Shown here: positions 34,311 through 43,418 of the stretch, in pieces
Numbering within the stretch: position 1 is the first letter of the stretch
Layout of the letters: every line of letters starts with the position of its first letter
Source: Paenibacillus allorhizosphaerae
GTDB lineage: Bacteria; Bacillota; Bacilli; Paenibacillales; NBRC-103111
Length of the DNA stretch: 64,000 nt
NCBI RefSeq assembly: GCF_910594985.1
Contig: NZ_CAJVCE010000004.1
Location: 62,001 to 126,000, forward strand
Direction of reading: 5' to 3'
Notes under the pieces: model-generated
Databases searched by the model: none
What the model saw: only the letters and a program-made list of their open reading frames with translations
What the model was told of the DNA's origin: nothing
Translations under genes and position numbers: made by a program

Positions 34311-35447
34311 CTAATCCGTCTGACCGGTACGCAATAAATTGGTGGTCACCTCTACGCGAAATTTCGCTTTCGGATACATCTCACGCCACTTCTCGATCGT
34401 CATACCGGAATGTCTTACGCTGGCGCGGTATTTATTTCCGAACCCTACCGGATCCACAGCCAGTTTCTGCGTCTTTTGCAGCAGCTTCTCGATCGAGCTC
34501 TTGATCGCCTTGTTCACTTCCCGCTCGATTTGCTTGATGTGGTTCCGGTTCCGCAAATCGACAGGCACCGAAATCTCAAGCAAGCGTGCTTTGATCTTCA
34601 CCTTGACGAGAAACGACGGCTGGTCCGAATCCAGGACATTGATATTCGTCTTGCTGTGAATGGAATCGAGCGTAAGATACGTGCGCTCCTTTTTCTCCAG
34701 CTGCCTGTCCTGGCTTACGATGGCTTCCTGCGGCAGCGTAAGTTCGAAGAATCCCGTCGTATACCGCTTTTTCAGCAGGCGCAAATACAATACTTCTTTC
34801 AGCGGAATTGTTCCCGCCATCTTATCGCCGCGGAACAGCGCCGCCCCCTGAAGCCGGATTTCATTTTTTTGCTGGACGATATATGGAAGTGACGCATCTT
34901 GGCCCGGGGAATCGAGATCCCGGACAAATTCATGAAGCATGGAAGAAATCGTTTGTTCGCTCTCCATGTTTTGCTTGATGGTCTGAAACAAATATTCACC
35001 CACATTGCTGATCTCCGGGTATCGCCTTGTAAGGATATCGAAGGTGGGCTGCTGCGATACGGCCAAATATACGACCGATCCGATGTCCGGGTCGCGGGTG
35101 AACGTGTCGACGATGCTGCTCAGCCCTTTTTTCGCCATGTCCTCGTGCAGCAGCAGAACGCGAAGCTGTCCGGACACCAGCATCTTTCGCGATTCGACGT
35201 TATTGTTCATGCGTACGCCCTTCACGGTGTATGCGGTGGAGGAGATGACGTTGGACCGCTCCTTCGCTTCCGGGTCGATCTCGTATAAAACCGATGTGCC
35301 CTTTATTTGATCCCCCGGCGCTAGATCGAGCCCGGCTGCGATGACAAGCCCCAATCGTTCGAGCACCTTGGTATGCAGGCAGCCTACCGTAAGCGCAGCC
35401 GTCAAGAAGAGCAACGCAGCGGTGCGCATGGCTTTATTTTTTCTCAT
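34311..35447 (-). CDS. gerAC: spore germination protein, GerAC/GerBC type
   Basis: A 378-residue lipoprotein component of a GerA-type germinant receptor. The N-terminus has a signal with lipobox (TAALTVGC, Cys about residue 20), followed by the family opening VLERLGLVIAAGLDLAPGDQ and a C-terminal domain (FRVEVTTNLLRTG). The true start is 35447, overlapping gerAB by four bases (ATGA). A much longer open frame upstream only shadows gerAB and is not part of this gene. It sits on the outer face of the spore inner membrane with GerAA and GerAB. Confidence 0.92.
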   Translation of the reverse strand: MRKNKAMRTAALLFLTAALTVGCLHTKVLERLGLVIAAGLDLAPGDQIKGTSVLYEIDPEAKERSNVISSTAYTVKGVRMNNNVESRKMLVSGQLRVLLLHEDMAKKGLSSIVDTFTRDPDIGSVVYLAVSQQPTFDILTRRYPEISNVGEYLFQTIKQNMESEQTISSMLHEFVRDLDSPGQDASLPYIVQQKNEIRLQGAALFRGDKMAGTIPLKEVLYLRLLKKRYTTGFFELTLPQEAIVSQDRQLEKKERTYLTLDSIHSKTNINVLDSDQPSFLVKVKIKARLLEISVPVDLRNRNHIKQIEREVNKAIKSSIEKLLQKTQKLAVDPVGFGNKYRASVRHSGMTIEKWREMYPKAKFRVEVTTNLLRTGQTD

Positions 35448-36556
35448 GCCGCGCTCGCCCCCGCTTTCTTCACCCTGCCTCTTTTTACTTTGACCAGGAC
35501 ATAGAGCAAAACGGGATACAGGAACACAAGAACGGCGCCGGTATACCGCATCACCTGGTACAGCAAGACCATATTTTGTTTCCCCGGCAATAAATATATC
35601 ATGATTACCAGCGCGAGGCAGCACCCATATAGAACGTACTGTTGTTTCATGCCGAACACCGAGCGGAATCCCCGGGTACTGGACCATAAATAGAGCAAGC
35701 AATTCGGCAGTATCAGCATCAACCAGTACGCGGCGGCGACAACCTCGAACCGTTCGAGAAAAGGAAACTGGGCGACTTTGAACCATGTATAGGTCGGCCA
35801 CAGCGTATCGACGAGCTGCTTTCCGCTGTAAAACAAGATGGCGCACACGAGCGAGACGACGTAAGTAAACACGGTGAATAGAACCGCAAGCTGCGTAAAC
35901 TTGTGAATGTTTCGCTTGTCTTGCACAAACGGATAAAGAAAATATACCAGTTCCATCCCGAGCATCAGATAGGTGGATTGGTATACGCCGTCCCATATTT
36001 GCCTGGAATTCGCTTCCAACACGGGCAGCAGATTGTCCACGCTCGCGAATTTCAAAGGAAAATACAGGAGAAAAAACAGCCATAAGGAAAGGGTGAACGC
36101 AACCGCCGCAAAACCGGCTATCGCGTTGATGCCGGCAAAAATCCCGTAAATAAACAGGAGACACAGCAATCCGGCGAACAGCCAGCCCTGAAGATCCGGA
36201 AACAGCCAAGTCTGTACAACCTCCGCATAGGAATGCACGATCGTTAAGCACATCAGAAATAAATACACGGCATAAACCAAGTTCGGAAGCTTGGCCAGCC
36301 AACGGCCGTATACTTCCTCATGAATGGCGTACAAATCTTTCGTACCGTAATAACCGGCGGTTTTGGCAATAAAAAAAGCGGCGGCCATCGAGAGCGGGGC
36401 CATCAGCAGCAAACATATCCAAGCATCGTGACCTGCCGCCTTATAAAGCATGCGTTGAAAACTTTGCGACGGTTCCGCAAGCTGCGTTCCGGAAACGGCG
36501 AAAAACACCGTATAGGCGTTCATCAGCTTAACGCTTCGAAAGGCCTTCATTGTCAC
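35444..36556 (-). CDS. gerAB: spore germination protein, GerAB type permease-like subunit
   Basis: A 370-residue integral membrane protein of the endospore amino-acid-permease family with about ten helices (for example MNAYTVFFAVSGTQL near the start and LVYAVYLFLMCLTIVHSYAE). GerAB subunits bind the germinant in the spore inner membrane. It overlaps gerAA by four bases upstream and gerAC by four bases downstream, giving the order AA-AB-AC. The germinant cannot be predicted. Confidence 0.92.
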   Translation of the reverse strand: MTMKAFRSVKLMNAYTVFFAVSGTQLAEPSQSFQRMLYKAAGHDAWICLLLMAPLSMAAAFFIAKTAGYYGTKDLYAIHEEVYGRWLAKLPNLVYAVYLFLMCLTIVHSYAEVVQTWLFPDLQGWLFAGLLCLLFIYGIFAGINAIAGFAAVAFTLSLWLFFLLYFPLKFASVDNLLPVLEANSRQIWDGVYQSTYLMLGMELVYFLYPFVQDKRNIHKFTQLAVLFTVFTYVVSLVCAILFYSGKQLVDTLWPTYTWFKVAQFPFLERFEVVAAAYWLMLILPNCLLYLWSSTRGFRSVFGMKQQYVLYGCCLALVIMIYLLPGKQNMVLLYQVMRYTGAVLVFLYPVLLYVLVKVKRGRVKKAGASAA

Positions 36557-37974
36557 GTGCGATCACCTGCCGGTTCCTCAAAGATGTCCTGGGTCGTACG
36601 TTTTTGCCAAGCGCGCTTACTTTTCTTCATCATGCCAAGATTCATCGGATACAGCGGGTACATGTAAGAATGGCCGATCGTGGAAAGGCGCAGCAGATGA
36701 AGAATCAGGAAGCTCACCCCTATCATGATGCCGACCGCGCCGAGCCACCCGGCCAGGAGCAGCATCGGAAACCTCAAAATCCGAATGGCCGCCCCCATTA
36801 AGTAAACTGGGGTAATAAAAGACGAGAGCGCCGCCAATGCGACGATAATAATCAAAATATTGCTCGTAAACCCCGCTTGAACGGCGGCTTGCCCGATCAC
36901 GATACCGCCAACGATACCCATTGTCTGACCGACCTTGGTCGGCAAACGCGCCCCCGCTTCCCTTAGCAGCTCAATAATGAATTCAAGCAGCAGCGCTTCC
37001 ATCAGCGGCGGAAAAGGTACTTTTGACCGCGACTGCGCAAGCGGAACGAGCATGTTGGACGGAATCAGCTGATAATGGTACGTTAATGCCGCGACATACA
37101 TCGGCGTAAAAAAAACGGATATAAAAATGGCCAGGGTCCGCAGCAGGCGAAGAAACATCGCCATGTTCCTGCGCAAGTAATCGTCCTCGGCCGACTTGAA
37201 AAAATCAAAGAAAGGAGAAGGCGAGATGAGCGCCGAGGGGGTGCCGTCCATCATGACGACCAGCTTTCCCCCCGTTAAATTTAAGATGACCCGGTCGAGC
37301 CGCTCGCTCGGAACCATCTGGGGAAACAGCGAGCGCGGGTCATCGTCGATCGATTGCAGCAGCATCGAAGTATCGGTAATCCCGTCCTCATTAACCTTCG
37401 AGAGCCGCTCCTTCAAAAGCTTCACGTCGGCTTCCCGCGCCTTCCCTTCCATATAAAGCAGCTGCACCTCGGTACGGGTGTGCTCGCCAATCCGGAATGT
37501 TTCGAAACGAAGGTTCGGATCGGGCAAATATTGCCGCAGCAGTGCTCTATTGGTCTCCAGCGATTCCGTGAAGGCGATCTGCGGGCCCATAATTTGCGAC
37601 TCCACTTCCGGCTTCGACGGACTGCGCTGAATCGATTTGCGGGTATTGAACAAATAGCCATCCGGTTCATGAATCCCGTACACATAAGTCCAGCCTGCAA
37701 TCAAGTGCTCGATAATGGCGGACCGTTGCTTCACCGGGCCTTGCTGTTCGAGCGGAATATGGTGAATCAACGCCTCCAGCGGAAGGTCGGATTGCAGCAG
37801 TTCCTGCAGCGGCTCGGTGATGTGCCTCCGAATCAGCTTCAAATCGGTCAGCTCTTCGAAATAGATAAGAACGAGCTCTCCCTGCATACGGGGTAAGGAG
37901 ATCGTTTTGATCTGGCCATGCCGCTCCAGCGCGGAATACAAGGAGGACGATATCGAGTTATGCTGATCCGGCAC
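36553..37974 (-). CDS. gerAA: spore germination protein, GerAA type
   Basis: A protein of about 473 residues in the GerA family. The cytoplasmic N-terminal half contains VEVQL-like segments and PSERLDRVILNLTGGKLVVM. Membrane helices follow, with FFTPMYVAALTYHYQLIPSN and FPPLMEALLLEFIIELLREA, the conserved signature of the family. The likely start is a GTG at 37974 behind a G-rich site; a TTG at 37998 is an alternative. It is the first gene of the operon. Upstream on this strand is CCTACTA, six of seven matches to a sigma-G -10 element. Confidence 0.92.
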   Translation of the reverse strand: MPDQHNSISSSLYSALERHGQIKTISLPRMQGELVLIYFEELTDLKLIRRHITEPLQELLQSDLPLEALIHHIPLEQQGPVKQRSAIIEHLIAGWTYVYGIHEPDGYLFNTRKSIQRSPSKPEVESQIMGPQIAFTESLETNRALLRQYLPDPNLRFETFRIGEHTRTEVQLLYMEGKAREADVKLLKERLSKVNEDGITDTSMLLQSIDDDPRSLFPQMVPSERLDRVILNLTGGKLVVMMDGTPSALISPSPFFDFFKSAEDDYLRRNMAMFLRLLRTLAIFISVFFTPMYVAALTYHYQLIPSNMLVPLAQSRSKVPFPPLMEALLLEFIIELLREAGARLPTKVGQTMGIVGGIVIGQAAVQAGFTSNILIIIVALAALSSFITPVYLMGAAIRILRFPMLLLAGWLGAVGIMIGVSFLILHLLRLSTIGHSYMYPLYPMNLGMMKKSKRAWQKRTTQDIFEEPAGDRT

Positions 37975-38106
37975 GGTTGACCCCCCACTGCGATACAAGT
38001 CGTTTAGTAGGTTTTCCCTTGAAAGTACAATTTATTCCACTGCCGCAGCCGACTTCCCCCGCTGGATGTCCGTATTTTCTTGCGCCGTTTTACCGCAGTT
38101 TCTTTT

Positions 38107-38135
38107 CACCAAGGGGTAAACGCCCTCATATGATA
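38107..38135 (+). promoter_or_regulatory. sigma-K-type promoter of the YheC/YheD array
   Basis: CACC (38107-38110), 16 bases, then CATATGATA (38127-38135). This fits the B. subtilis sigma-K consensus (mACm, about 16 bases, CATAnnnTA) at every defined base. It lies 75 bases upstream of the first ATP-grasp gene. Confidence 0.6.
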
Positions 38136-38209
38136 CAGTAGTTCGTTTGCATGTTCCAGGCATTAGAGAAGCTGCATGACGGCAAGTCGGTGCTGGGAAG
38201 GAGTTTCGC

Positions 38210-39568
38210 ATGAAAAGAACAAAGGTCAGGTTGCAAATACAAAGCGCCGGTAAATTTTCCGACGGCTCCACGATCTTGATCAGCGAAGCCATTATAAAAA
38301 AATGGAAAATTCCGCTTCATCAGTCATTACAGCTTCGTTTCGGATCGGGCCGTCAGGAAGTGAACGTGGTACCTTTGTCGCAAGCCGGCACAATGCGGAT
38401 CGGCGATGCGCTCGCCTCCAAATGGGGGCTGTCGCAAGGCAACCAGTTGTGTCTTCAATACAAATCCGGGTCCCGCACAATCATGATCGGCCCGCTCCTT
38501 TGCGTCATGGTCAGCCGTGTGTACGACCAGGCACCCGACAAACCATTCGGCGCCAATACCGCGTTTTGCCGGGAATTGACCGATGCTTCCAACGGAGCGG
38601 GAGCGGTCGTCTACTTCAGTACGCCGGACGATCTCCAGGGCGGCGATACCGTTCGCGGGTGGCGCTACACGAACAAATGGGAAAGAACGGCGTTTCCCCT
38701 TCCGAATGTCATCTATAACCGCTTGACTTCCCGGAAGCTAGACAATCGGTCGAGCGTACAGCAGTTTGTAGCCAACGCCAAATCGCGGAACCAGGCTATA
38801 TTTTTCAATGAAAAGTATTTAAACAAAACGGAAGTGTTTGACGCGCTGCGCAATGAATCAGGACTGCACATTTATCTTCCGGAATCGTATTTGCTGCGCA
38901 ATTTTCAGCAATTGAAGTCGATGTGCACGAAATATTCGGTCGTCTTTCTCAAGCCGATTACCGGCAGTCTGGGCAAGGGCATTATCCGCATCCGCCGCAG
39001 ACCGGACGGAACGTACATGACGCATACGACGAACCTGGGGGGTGCGCGCAAGCAATCGTTCCCTACGATCACCGCTTTGTTCCACTCCATCTCCGGCAAA
39101 GTGAAAGCGCAACGCCACCAGATTCAGAAAGGGCTCGATCTGATTACGGTGAACGGCCGTCCCGTTGATTTCCGGGCACTCGTACAGCGGGGAGAGGACG
39201 GACAATGGGACGTTACATCGATTGTGGCCCGTATCGCCGGGAATGATCACTTCGTATCCAATCTGGCGCGCGGCGGCACGCTTAGTTCCGTCAAAGAAGC
39301 GCTCGCCCGATCAGGCAGCTCGCGAGACGGTCATGCGAAGCTGAAACGCGCGGCGTTGCAAATTGCCAAAGGGATCGAGACGCATGTCTCCGGACATTTC
39401 GCCGAGCTCGGCATCGATCTCGCTTTCGATACGCAAGGGCGCGTGTGGCTGATCGAAGTGAACTCCAAGCCTTCGAAAGAAGAGAATACACCGCTGGCCC
39501 CGGACCGGAAAATCCGTCCTTCGGTGAGACGGCTGGTGCAGTACGTACGATTCGCTTCAAAGTTTTAA
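38210..39568 (+). CDS. YheC/YheD family ATP-grasp protein, array copy 1 (long form)
   Basis: A 452-residue ATP-grasp protein of the spore-coat-associated YheC/YheD family. A basic N-terminal domain of about 100 residues is followed by a conserved linker (FPLPNVIYNRLTSRK) and the ATP-grasp core: VVFLKPITGSLGKGI (nucleotide-binding Lys and Gly-rich loop), VDFRALVQR, SNLARGGT and WLIEVNSKPS (metal-binding Glu and Asn). The start follows GGGAAGGAGTTTCGC. It opens a run of five paralogues on the same strand. The ligase substrate is unknown; B. subtilis YheC and YheD are associated with the spore coat. Confidence 0.9.
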   Translation: MKRTKVRLQIQSAGKFSDGSTILISEAIIKKWKIPLHQSLQLRFGSGRQEVNVVPLSQAGTMRIGDALASKWGLSQGNQLCLQYKSGSRTIMIGPLLCVMVSRVYDQAPDKPFGANTAFCRELTDASNGAGAVVYFSTPDDLQGGDTVRGWRYTNKWERTAFPLPNVIYNRLTSRKLDNRSSVQQFVANAKSRNQAIFFNEKYLNKTEVFDALRNESGLHIYLPESYLLRNFQQLKSMCTKYSVVFLKPITGSLGKGIIRIRRRPDGTYMTHTTNLGGARKQSFPTITALFHSISGKVKAQRHQIQKGLDLITVNGRPVDFRALVQRGEDGQWDVTSIVARIAGNDHFVSNLARGGTLSSVKEALARSGSSRDGHAKLKRAALQIAKGIETHVSGHFAELGIDLAFDTQGRVWLIEVNSKPSKEENTPLAPDRKIRPSVRRLVQYVRFASKF

Positions 39569-39613
39569 CGCTGCGGCGGGATGGCTTCATCCGGCCGAAT
39601 GGAGGTGAGGCGT

Positions 39614-40816
39614 ATGATGATGCCATACGGGCACCGTACCCTCCACAATACGATAGGCATCATGACGACGCAAACAGGGGATCACCCCCCTTTTTTGAAC
39701 CGCAACTTTTATCGCAGATTGTGCTTGATTGGGCGCCGTTTCGGATTGAACGTATTCGTCTTTACGTCCCAGGGCATCGATTGGTCGGCGAGCCAGGTTA
39801 CCGGCTATAGTTACGATCCGCAATCGCGCCAATGGATTTCTCAGCCCTGCCCGCTGCCGCTCATCGTATATGATCGATGCTTCTTTAGCTCGAAGCGGCA
39901 GTATGCCGAATACCGTTCCGTGCTGAGCCGGTTGAAGGAACATCCGTCTGCACGGCTGCTGGGCAACGGCCTAAAAGGCAAGTGGACCGTCCAGCAATTG
40001 CTGCTATCGGACGGCCGGTTCGACCGGCATTTGCCTCACACCGAAGTACTGCGCAGCATGCGCACGCTGACCGCCTGGCTGCAGGAGCGCCGCGAGGCGA
40101 TCTTGAAGCCGCAGGGCGGCTCGCAAGGGCGCGGCGTGCTGCACGTACGCCGCGCAGGCGCCGATGCGCGGGAAGGCGCGGCCTCATTCACCGTGCGTGG
40201 ACGCGACGCCCGTAATCACAGCATTGAGCACCGCTTCGCCGATGCAGGAGCGATGCTGCGTTGGCTGCGCCGCTTCGTGGGGCAGCGCAACTACTTGCTG
40301 CAGCAGTATTTGCCGCTGCAGTCCAGGAGCGGCACCGCCTACGACGTGCGCGCTCTGGCGCAAAAAAACGGCGCCGGCCGGTGGCAGTTGACCGGCATGG
40401 CCGTTCGGCGAGGTCAGGAAGGGAGCCTGACCTCGAACCTTAGCGGCGGCGGCACCGTAGAGCCCGCCGCCGACTTCCTTGCCCGCGAATTCGGGCGTGC
40501 TCGCGCTTCGGAGCTGATCGACGAACTGACGCAGCTCTCGGCCGATCTCCCCCAAGCGCTCGAATCCCGACACGGGCGGCTCGTCGAGCTCGGCATCGAT
40601 TTCGGTGTCGACAGCGACGGAAATATTTGGATTCTCGAACTGAATTCCAAACCCGGCCGTTCCATCTTTACTTATTTACACGATGATCAGGCAAGACTCG
40701 ATGCCGCTGCGAATCCGTTACGGTATGCACGCTATTTGCTAAAGCAGTCCGTTCCCGCCGAAGCGGAGTCGCGCGGTCGGTCGCAGCCTTTTATTAAAGC
40801 CAATATAGATTCGTAA
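39614..40816 (+). CDS. YheC/YheD family ATP-grasp protein, array copy 2 (short form)
   Basis: A 400-residue paralogue without the extra N-terminal domain. It begins almost directly with the pre-ATP-grasp domain (IGIMTTQTGDHPPFLNRNFY). Core motifs are LPLIVYDRCFFSSKRQYAEY, AILKPQGGSQGRGVL, YDVRALAQK, SNLSGGGT and WILELNSKPGRS. The start at 39614 follows GGAGGTGAGGCGT. Its middle and C-terminal coding part (roughly 40070-40530) is noticeably richer in G and C than the sister genes, with many Ala and Arg codons. Confidence 0.9.
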   Translation: MMMPYGHRTLHNTIGIMTTQTGDHPPFLNRNFYRRLCLIGRRFGLNVFVFTSQGIDWSASQVTGYSYDPQSRQWISQPCPLPLIVYDRCFFSSKRQYAEYRSVLSRLKEHPSARLLGNGLKGKWTVQQLLLSDGRFDRHLPHTEVLRSMRTLTAWLQERREAILKPQGGSQGRGVLHVRRAGADAREGAASFTVRGRDARNHSIEHRFADAGAMLRWLRRFVGQRNYLLQQYLPLQSRSGTAYDVRALAQKNGAGRWQLTGMAVRRGQEGSLTSNLSGGGTVEPAADFLAREFGRARASELIDELTQLSADLPQALESRHGRLVELGIDFGVDSDGNIWILELNSKPGRSIFTYLHDDQARLDAAANPLRYARYLLKQSVPAEAESRGRSQPFIKANIDS

Positions 40817-40851
40817 TACTTGCGAAGGGCAAAACTCTTAGGAGGTTCAAG

Positions 40852-42219
40852 ATGAGCTTGACAACTTGCACGATTCATGTCACCCCGCGGCAGGAAAGAG
40901 CTCTTTACGTAACAAGCGAATTGGCAAAATCCCTTAAAATATCAAAAACCAGACACGTGACCTTGAAGCTCGGCAGCAAGAGTGTCGCCTTGGGACTGAA
41001 GCTGCTGAAAAAGAGCGGCAATCATGTGTATTTGCCCGGGCCCGTATACACTCAGCTCCGCATTCCGAGAGTTGGAACCAGCCTGATCCTCTGCAACGAC
41101 GGCAAAGAAATCCGGCTAGGTCCGATGATCGGAATACTCACGAGCGTTACAAGCAGCAGCTCGGCGCCGTTCGGCTCACGAACGGAATTTATCCGGCAGT
41201 TCATGCGGGTCGGCGCCGATAAAGCGTTCTACTTCGCTTTCTCGCCGAAGGACGTCAACTGGACGCAGGCGACGGTTACGGCGACGATTCCCCGCAGCGA
41301 AGGAGGCTGGGTGAAAAAGGTCGTTCCGCTGCCCGACGTCGTGTATAACCGGCTGCCCAGCCGAAGCGCCGAGAAGCTGGCATCGATGAACGCCTTCAAG
41401 CAGCGGTTCATACGCAGAGGCATCCCGCTGTTCAACTGGGAATTTTTCGAGAAATGGGATGTATACAATTTGCTTGAAGGAACCAGCGCATCCAAATACG
41501 TGCCGGAATCGCGGATCAATCCGTCCGAAGTCCAGTTGAAAGAATTGCTGGAGAAGCACAAGTTCATTTATTTGAAACCGACCGGCGGCAGCCTGGGCAT
41601 CGGCATTTATCGTCTGACTTACAACCCCAAGCGCGGGTATTACGCCCGCTTCCGGCGCTCTCGCGGCAACGTACTGCTGCGCTTCAGCAAGTTCGATTCG
41701 CTGCTCAAGCTGCTCAACCGCCAAAGCCGCAACTTGAGGGGTTACGTGGCGCAGCAGGGCATCCGGTTGATCGAAATCGATAGCTGCCCGATCGATTTTC
41801 GTTTTCATATGACGAAGAACGGATCGAATCAGTGGGTCGTTGCCGCGATCGGGGCCAAGAAAGCCGGCAAAGGCAGCGTCACGACGCATGTGCGCACCGG
41901 CGGCCAACTGATGACACCGGAGCAGGTGCTGCGGCAAATCTTCGGATCGCGCGCGGAGAGCGTGTTGACTCAGGCGAAAGAATCAGCAATCGAACTTGCG
42001 GAAGAGATCGATAAAAACTATCACCATACGCTCGGTGAACTGGGCTTCGATATCGGGATCGATCAAAACGAGCATGTATGGATGTTCGAAGCGAATTCCA
42101 AGCCGGGGCGCTCGATCTTCAAGCATCCGGCGTTGAAAGACCAGGGCCGCGCTTCCCTGCAAAACATTTACGACTACTGCCTCTTCCTGAGCCGATTTCG
42201 GTCAAGGAGGGATAGTTGA
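40852..42219 (+). CDS. YheC/YheD family ATP-grasp protein, array copy 3 (long form)
   Basis: A 455-residue long-form paralogue. The first 100 residues form a Lys-rich, strand-rich domain like that of copy 1. The linker is LPDVVYNRLPSRSAEK and the core has FIYLKPTGGSLGIGIYRL, IDFRFHMTKNG, THVRTGGQ and WMFEANSKPGRS. The start follows AGGAGGTTCAAG. The stop is directly followed by the GTG start of copy 4. All expected ATP-binding and metal residues are present, so it should be active. Confidence 0.9.
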   Translation: MSLTTCTIHVTPRQERALYVTSELAKSLKISKTRHVTLKLGSKSVALGLKLLKKSGNHVYLPGPVYTQLRIPRVGTSLILCNDGKEIRLGPMIGILTSVTSSSSAPFGSRTEFIRQFMRVGADKAFYFAFSPKDVNWTQATVTATIPRSEGGWVKKVVPLPDVVYNRLPSRSAEKLASMNAFKQRFIRRGIPLFNWEFFEKWDVYNLLEGTSASKYVPESRINPSEVQLKELLEKHKFIYLKPTGGSLGIGIYRLTYNPKRGYYARFRRSRGNVLLRFSKFDSLLKLLNRQSRNLRGYVAQQGIRLIEIDSCPIDFRFHMTKNGSNQWVVAAIGAKKAGKGSVTTHVRTGGQLMTPEQVLRQIFGSRAESVLTQAKESAIELAEEIDKNYHHTLGELGFDIGIDQNEHVWMFEANSKPGRSIFKHPALKDQGRASLQNIYDYCLFLSRFRSRRDS

Positions 42220-43404
42220 GTGGATGCCATCTTACAGCAGAAGAAGCAGCCCACGCTGGCCATTCTCACTTACGCGGATAAAACGAGAATTTTTCGGGGA
42301 GATCAAAAAAATTTTGTCGACCTGATTCGCACGGGGGAGGAACATGACGTACGGGTGTACGTCATGACCACCACCGATTTCAAACTGAGCGGCAATCATG
42401 CGGTAGGGTACACTTATAACCCAATGACCAAAAGCTGGGATAAAAAGCTTCAACCGCTCCCTAATATTATTTATAATCGGATTCCTTATCGAAAATTCGA
42501 ACTGCTGCCTGAAGTACAGCAAATTATTCAGTCATGCATGCGCAACGGTCAAATCCGGTTTTTCAATCCGTCGTTTTTTAACAAATGGACACTGTACGAA
42601 TGGTTGAATCAATCCAAGCGAACGCAGCCTTACATTCCGGTCACGGAACAGCTGTCGAACGTCAGCGCGCTTGACGATCTGCTCAAAGCGCATGAAACCG
42701 TCTATCTCAAGCCGATCCGCGGCAAAGCCGGCAAAGGAATTATGAAAGTCAGCCTGACGGAAAAATCAAAATCGCGCATTTACGAGCTCAGCATCCAGGA
42801 TAAAACGAAAAGCCATATTTCCCGTTATTCGGATGTCCATAAGCTATGGTCGCAAATCCGCGATTTAACCGACAGTAAGGACTATATCATGCAACAGGGG
42901 ATTTCCCTTGCAAGCTTCAAGGATAGACCGTTCGACCTGCGTGTTCTCGTGCAAAAAAACGGCAAAGGCGAATGGAGCATCGCCGGGGTCGGTGCGCGGC
43001 TGGCGGGAAAAATGAGCATCACGACGCATGTGCCGCGCGGCGGTTCCATCGATGATCCGCTGAAATTGCTGGCCGTTTCCTTCGGCACGCAAGCAAGCAA
43101 GCGGATCATAAGCAAAGCCAAGCAAGCCGCGCTTACGATTGCGAGGCAAATTGAAAAAGCCAGCGGTCATACGCTGGGAGAAATGTCCATGGATCTGGGC
43201 GTAGACAATGAAAAGAACATTTGGTTTTTCGAGGCGAACTCCAAGCCGATGAAATTCGACGAGCCTCTTATCCGCAAAAAGTCGCTCGAAAACCTGATCC
43301 GATACAGTCTTTTTTTATCGAACATGAAGCATAAAAGTCTCGCTAAGAAATCGGCTGTAGTCAAAAAAAGAGCGGCCCGTCACTCGAAGAAACCAGCGAG
43401 GTAG
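42220..43404 (+). CDS. YheC/YheD family ATP-grasp protein, array copy 4 (short form)
   Basis: A 394-residue short-form paralogue with a GTG start immediately after the copy 3 stop, preceded by AAGGAGGGATAGTTGA. Motifs are LAILTYADKTRIFRGDQKNF at the N-terminus, LPNIIYNRIPYRKFE, VYLKPIRGKAGKGIMKV, FDLRVLVQKNG, THVPRGGS and WFFEANSKPMK. The C-terminus is a Lys/Arg-rich tail of about 25 residues not seen in the others, which may bind an acidic polymer or nucleic acid. Confidence 0.9.
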   Translation: MDAILQQKKQPTLAILTYADKTRIFRGDQKNFVDLIRTGEEHDVRVYVMTTTDFKLSGNHAVGYTYNPMTKSWDKKLQPLPNIIYNRIPYRKFELLPEVQQIIQSCMRNGQIRFFNPSFFNKWTLYEWLNQSKRTQPYIPVTEQLSNVSALDDLLKAHETVYLKPIRGKAGKGIMKVSLTEKSKSRIYELSIQDKTKSHISRYSDVHKLWSQIRDLTDSKDYIMQQGISLASFKDRPFDLRVLVQKNGKGEWSIAGVGARLAGKMSITTHVPRGGSIDDPLKLLAVSFGTQASKRIISKAKQAALTIARQIEKASGHTLGEMSMDLGVDNEKNIWFFEANSKPMKFDEPLIRKKSLENLIRYSLFLSNMKHKSLAKKSAVVKKRAARHSKKPAR

Positions 43405-43418
43405 GCAGGTGAAATTCC

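Noticed and set aside
35448-36302. N-terminal extension of gerAC to 663 residues
   Set aside because: The first 285 residues are the out-of-frame shadow of gerAB. The real lipoprotein start with lipobox is at 35447, overlapping the gerAB stop.
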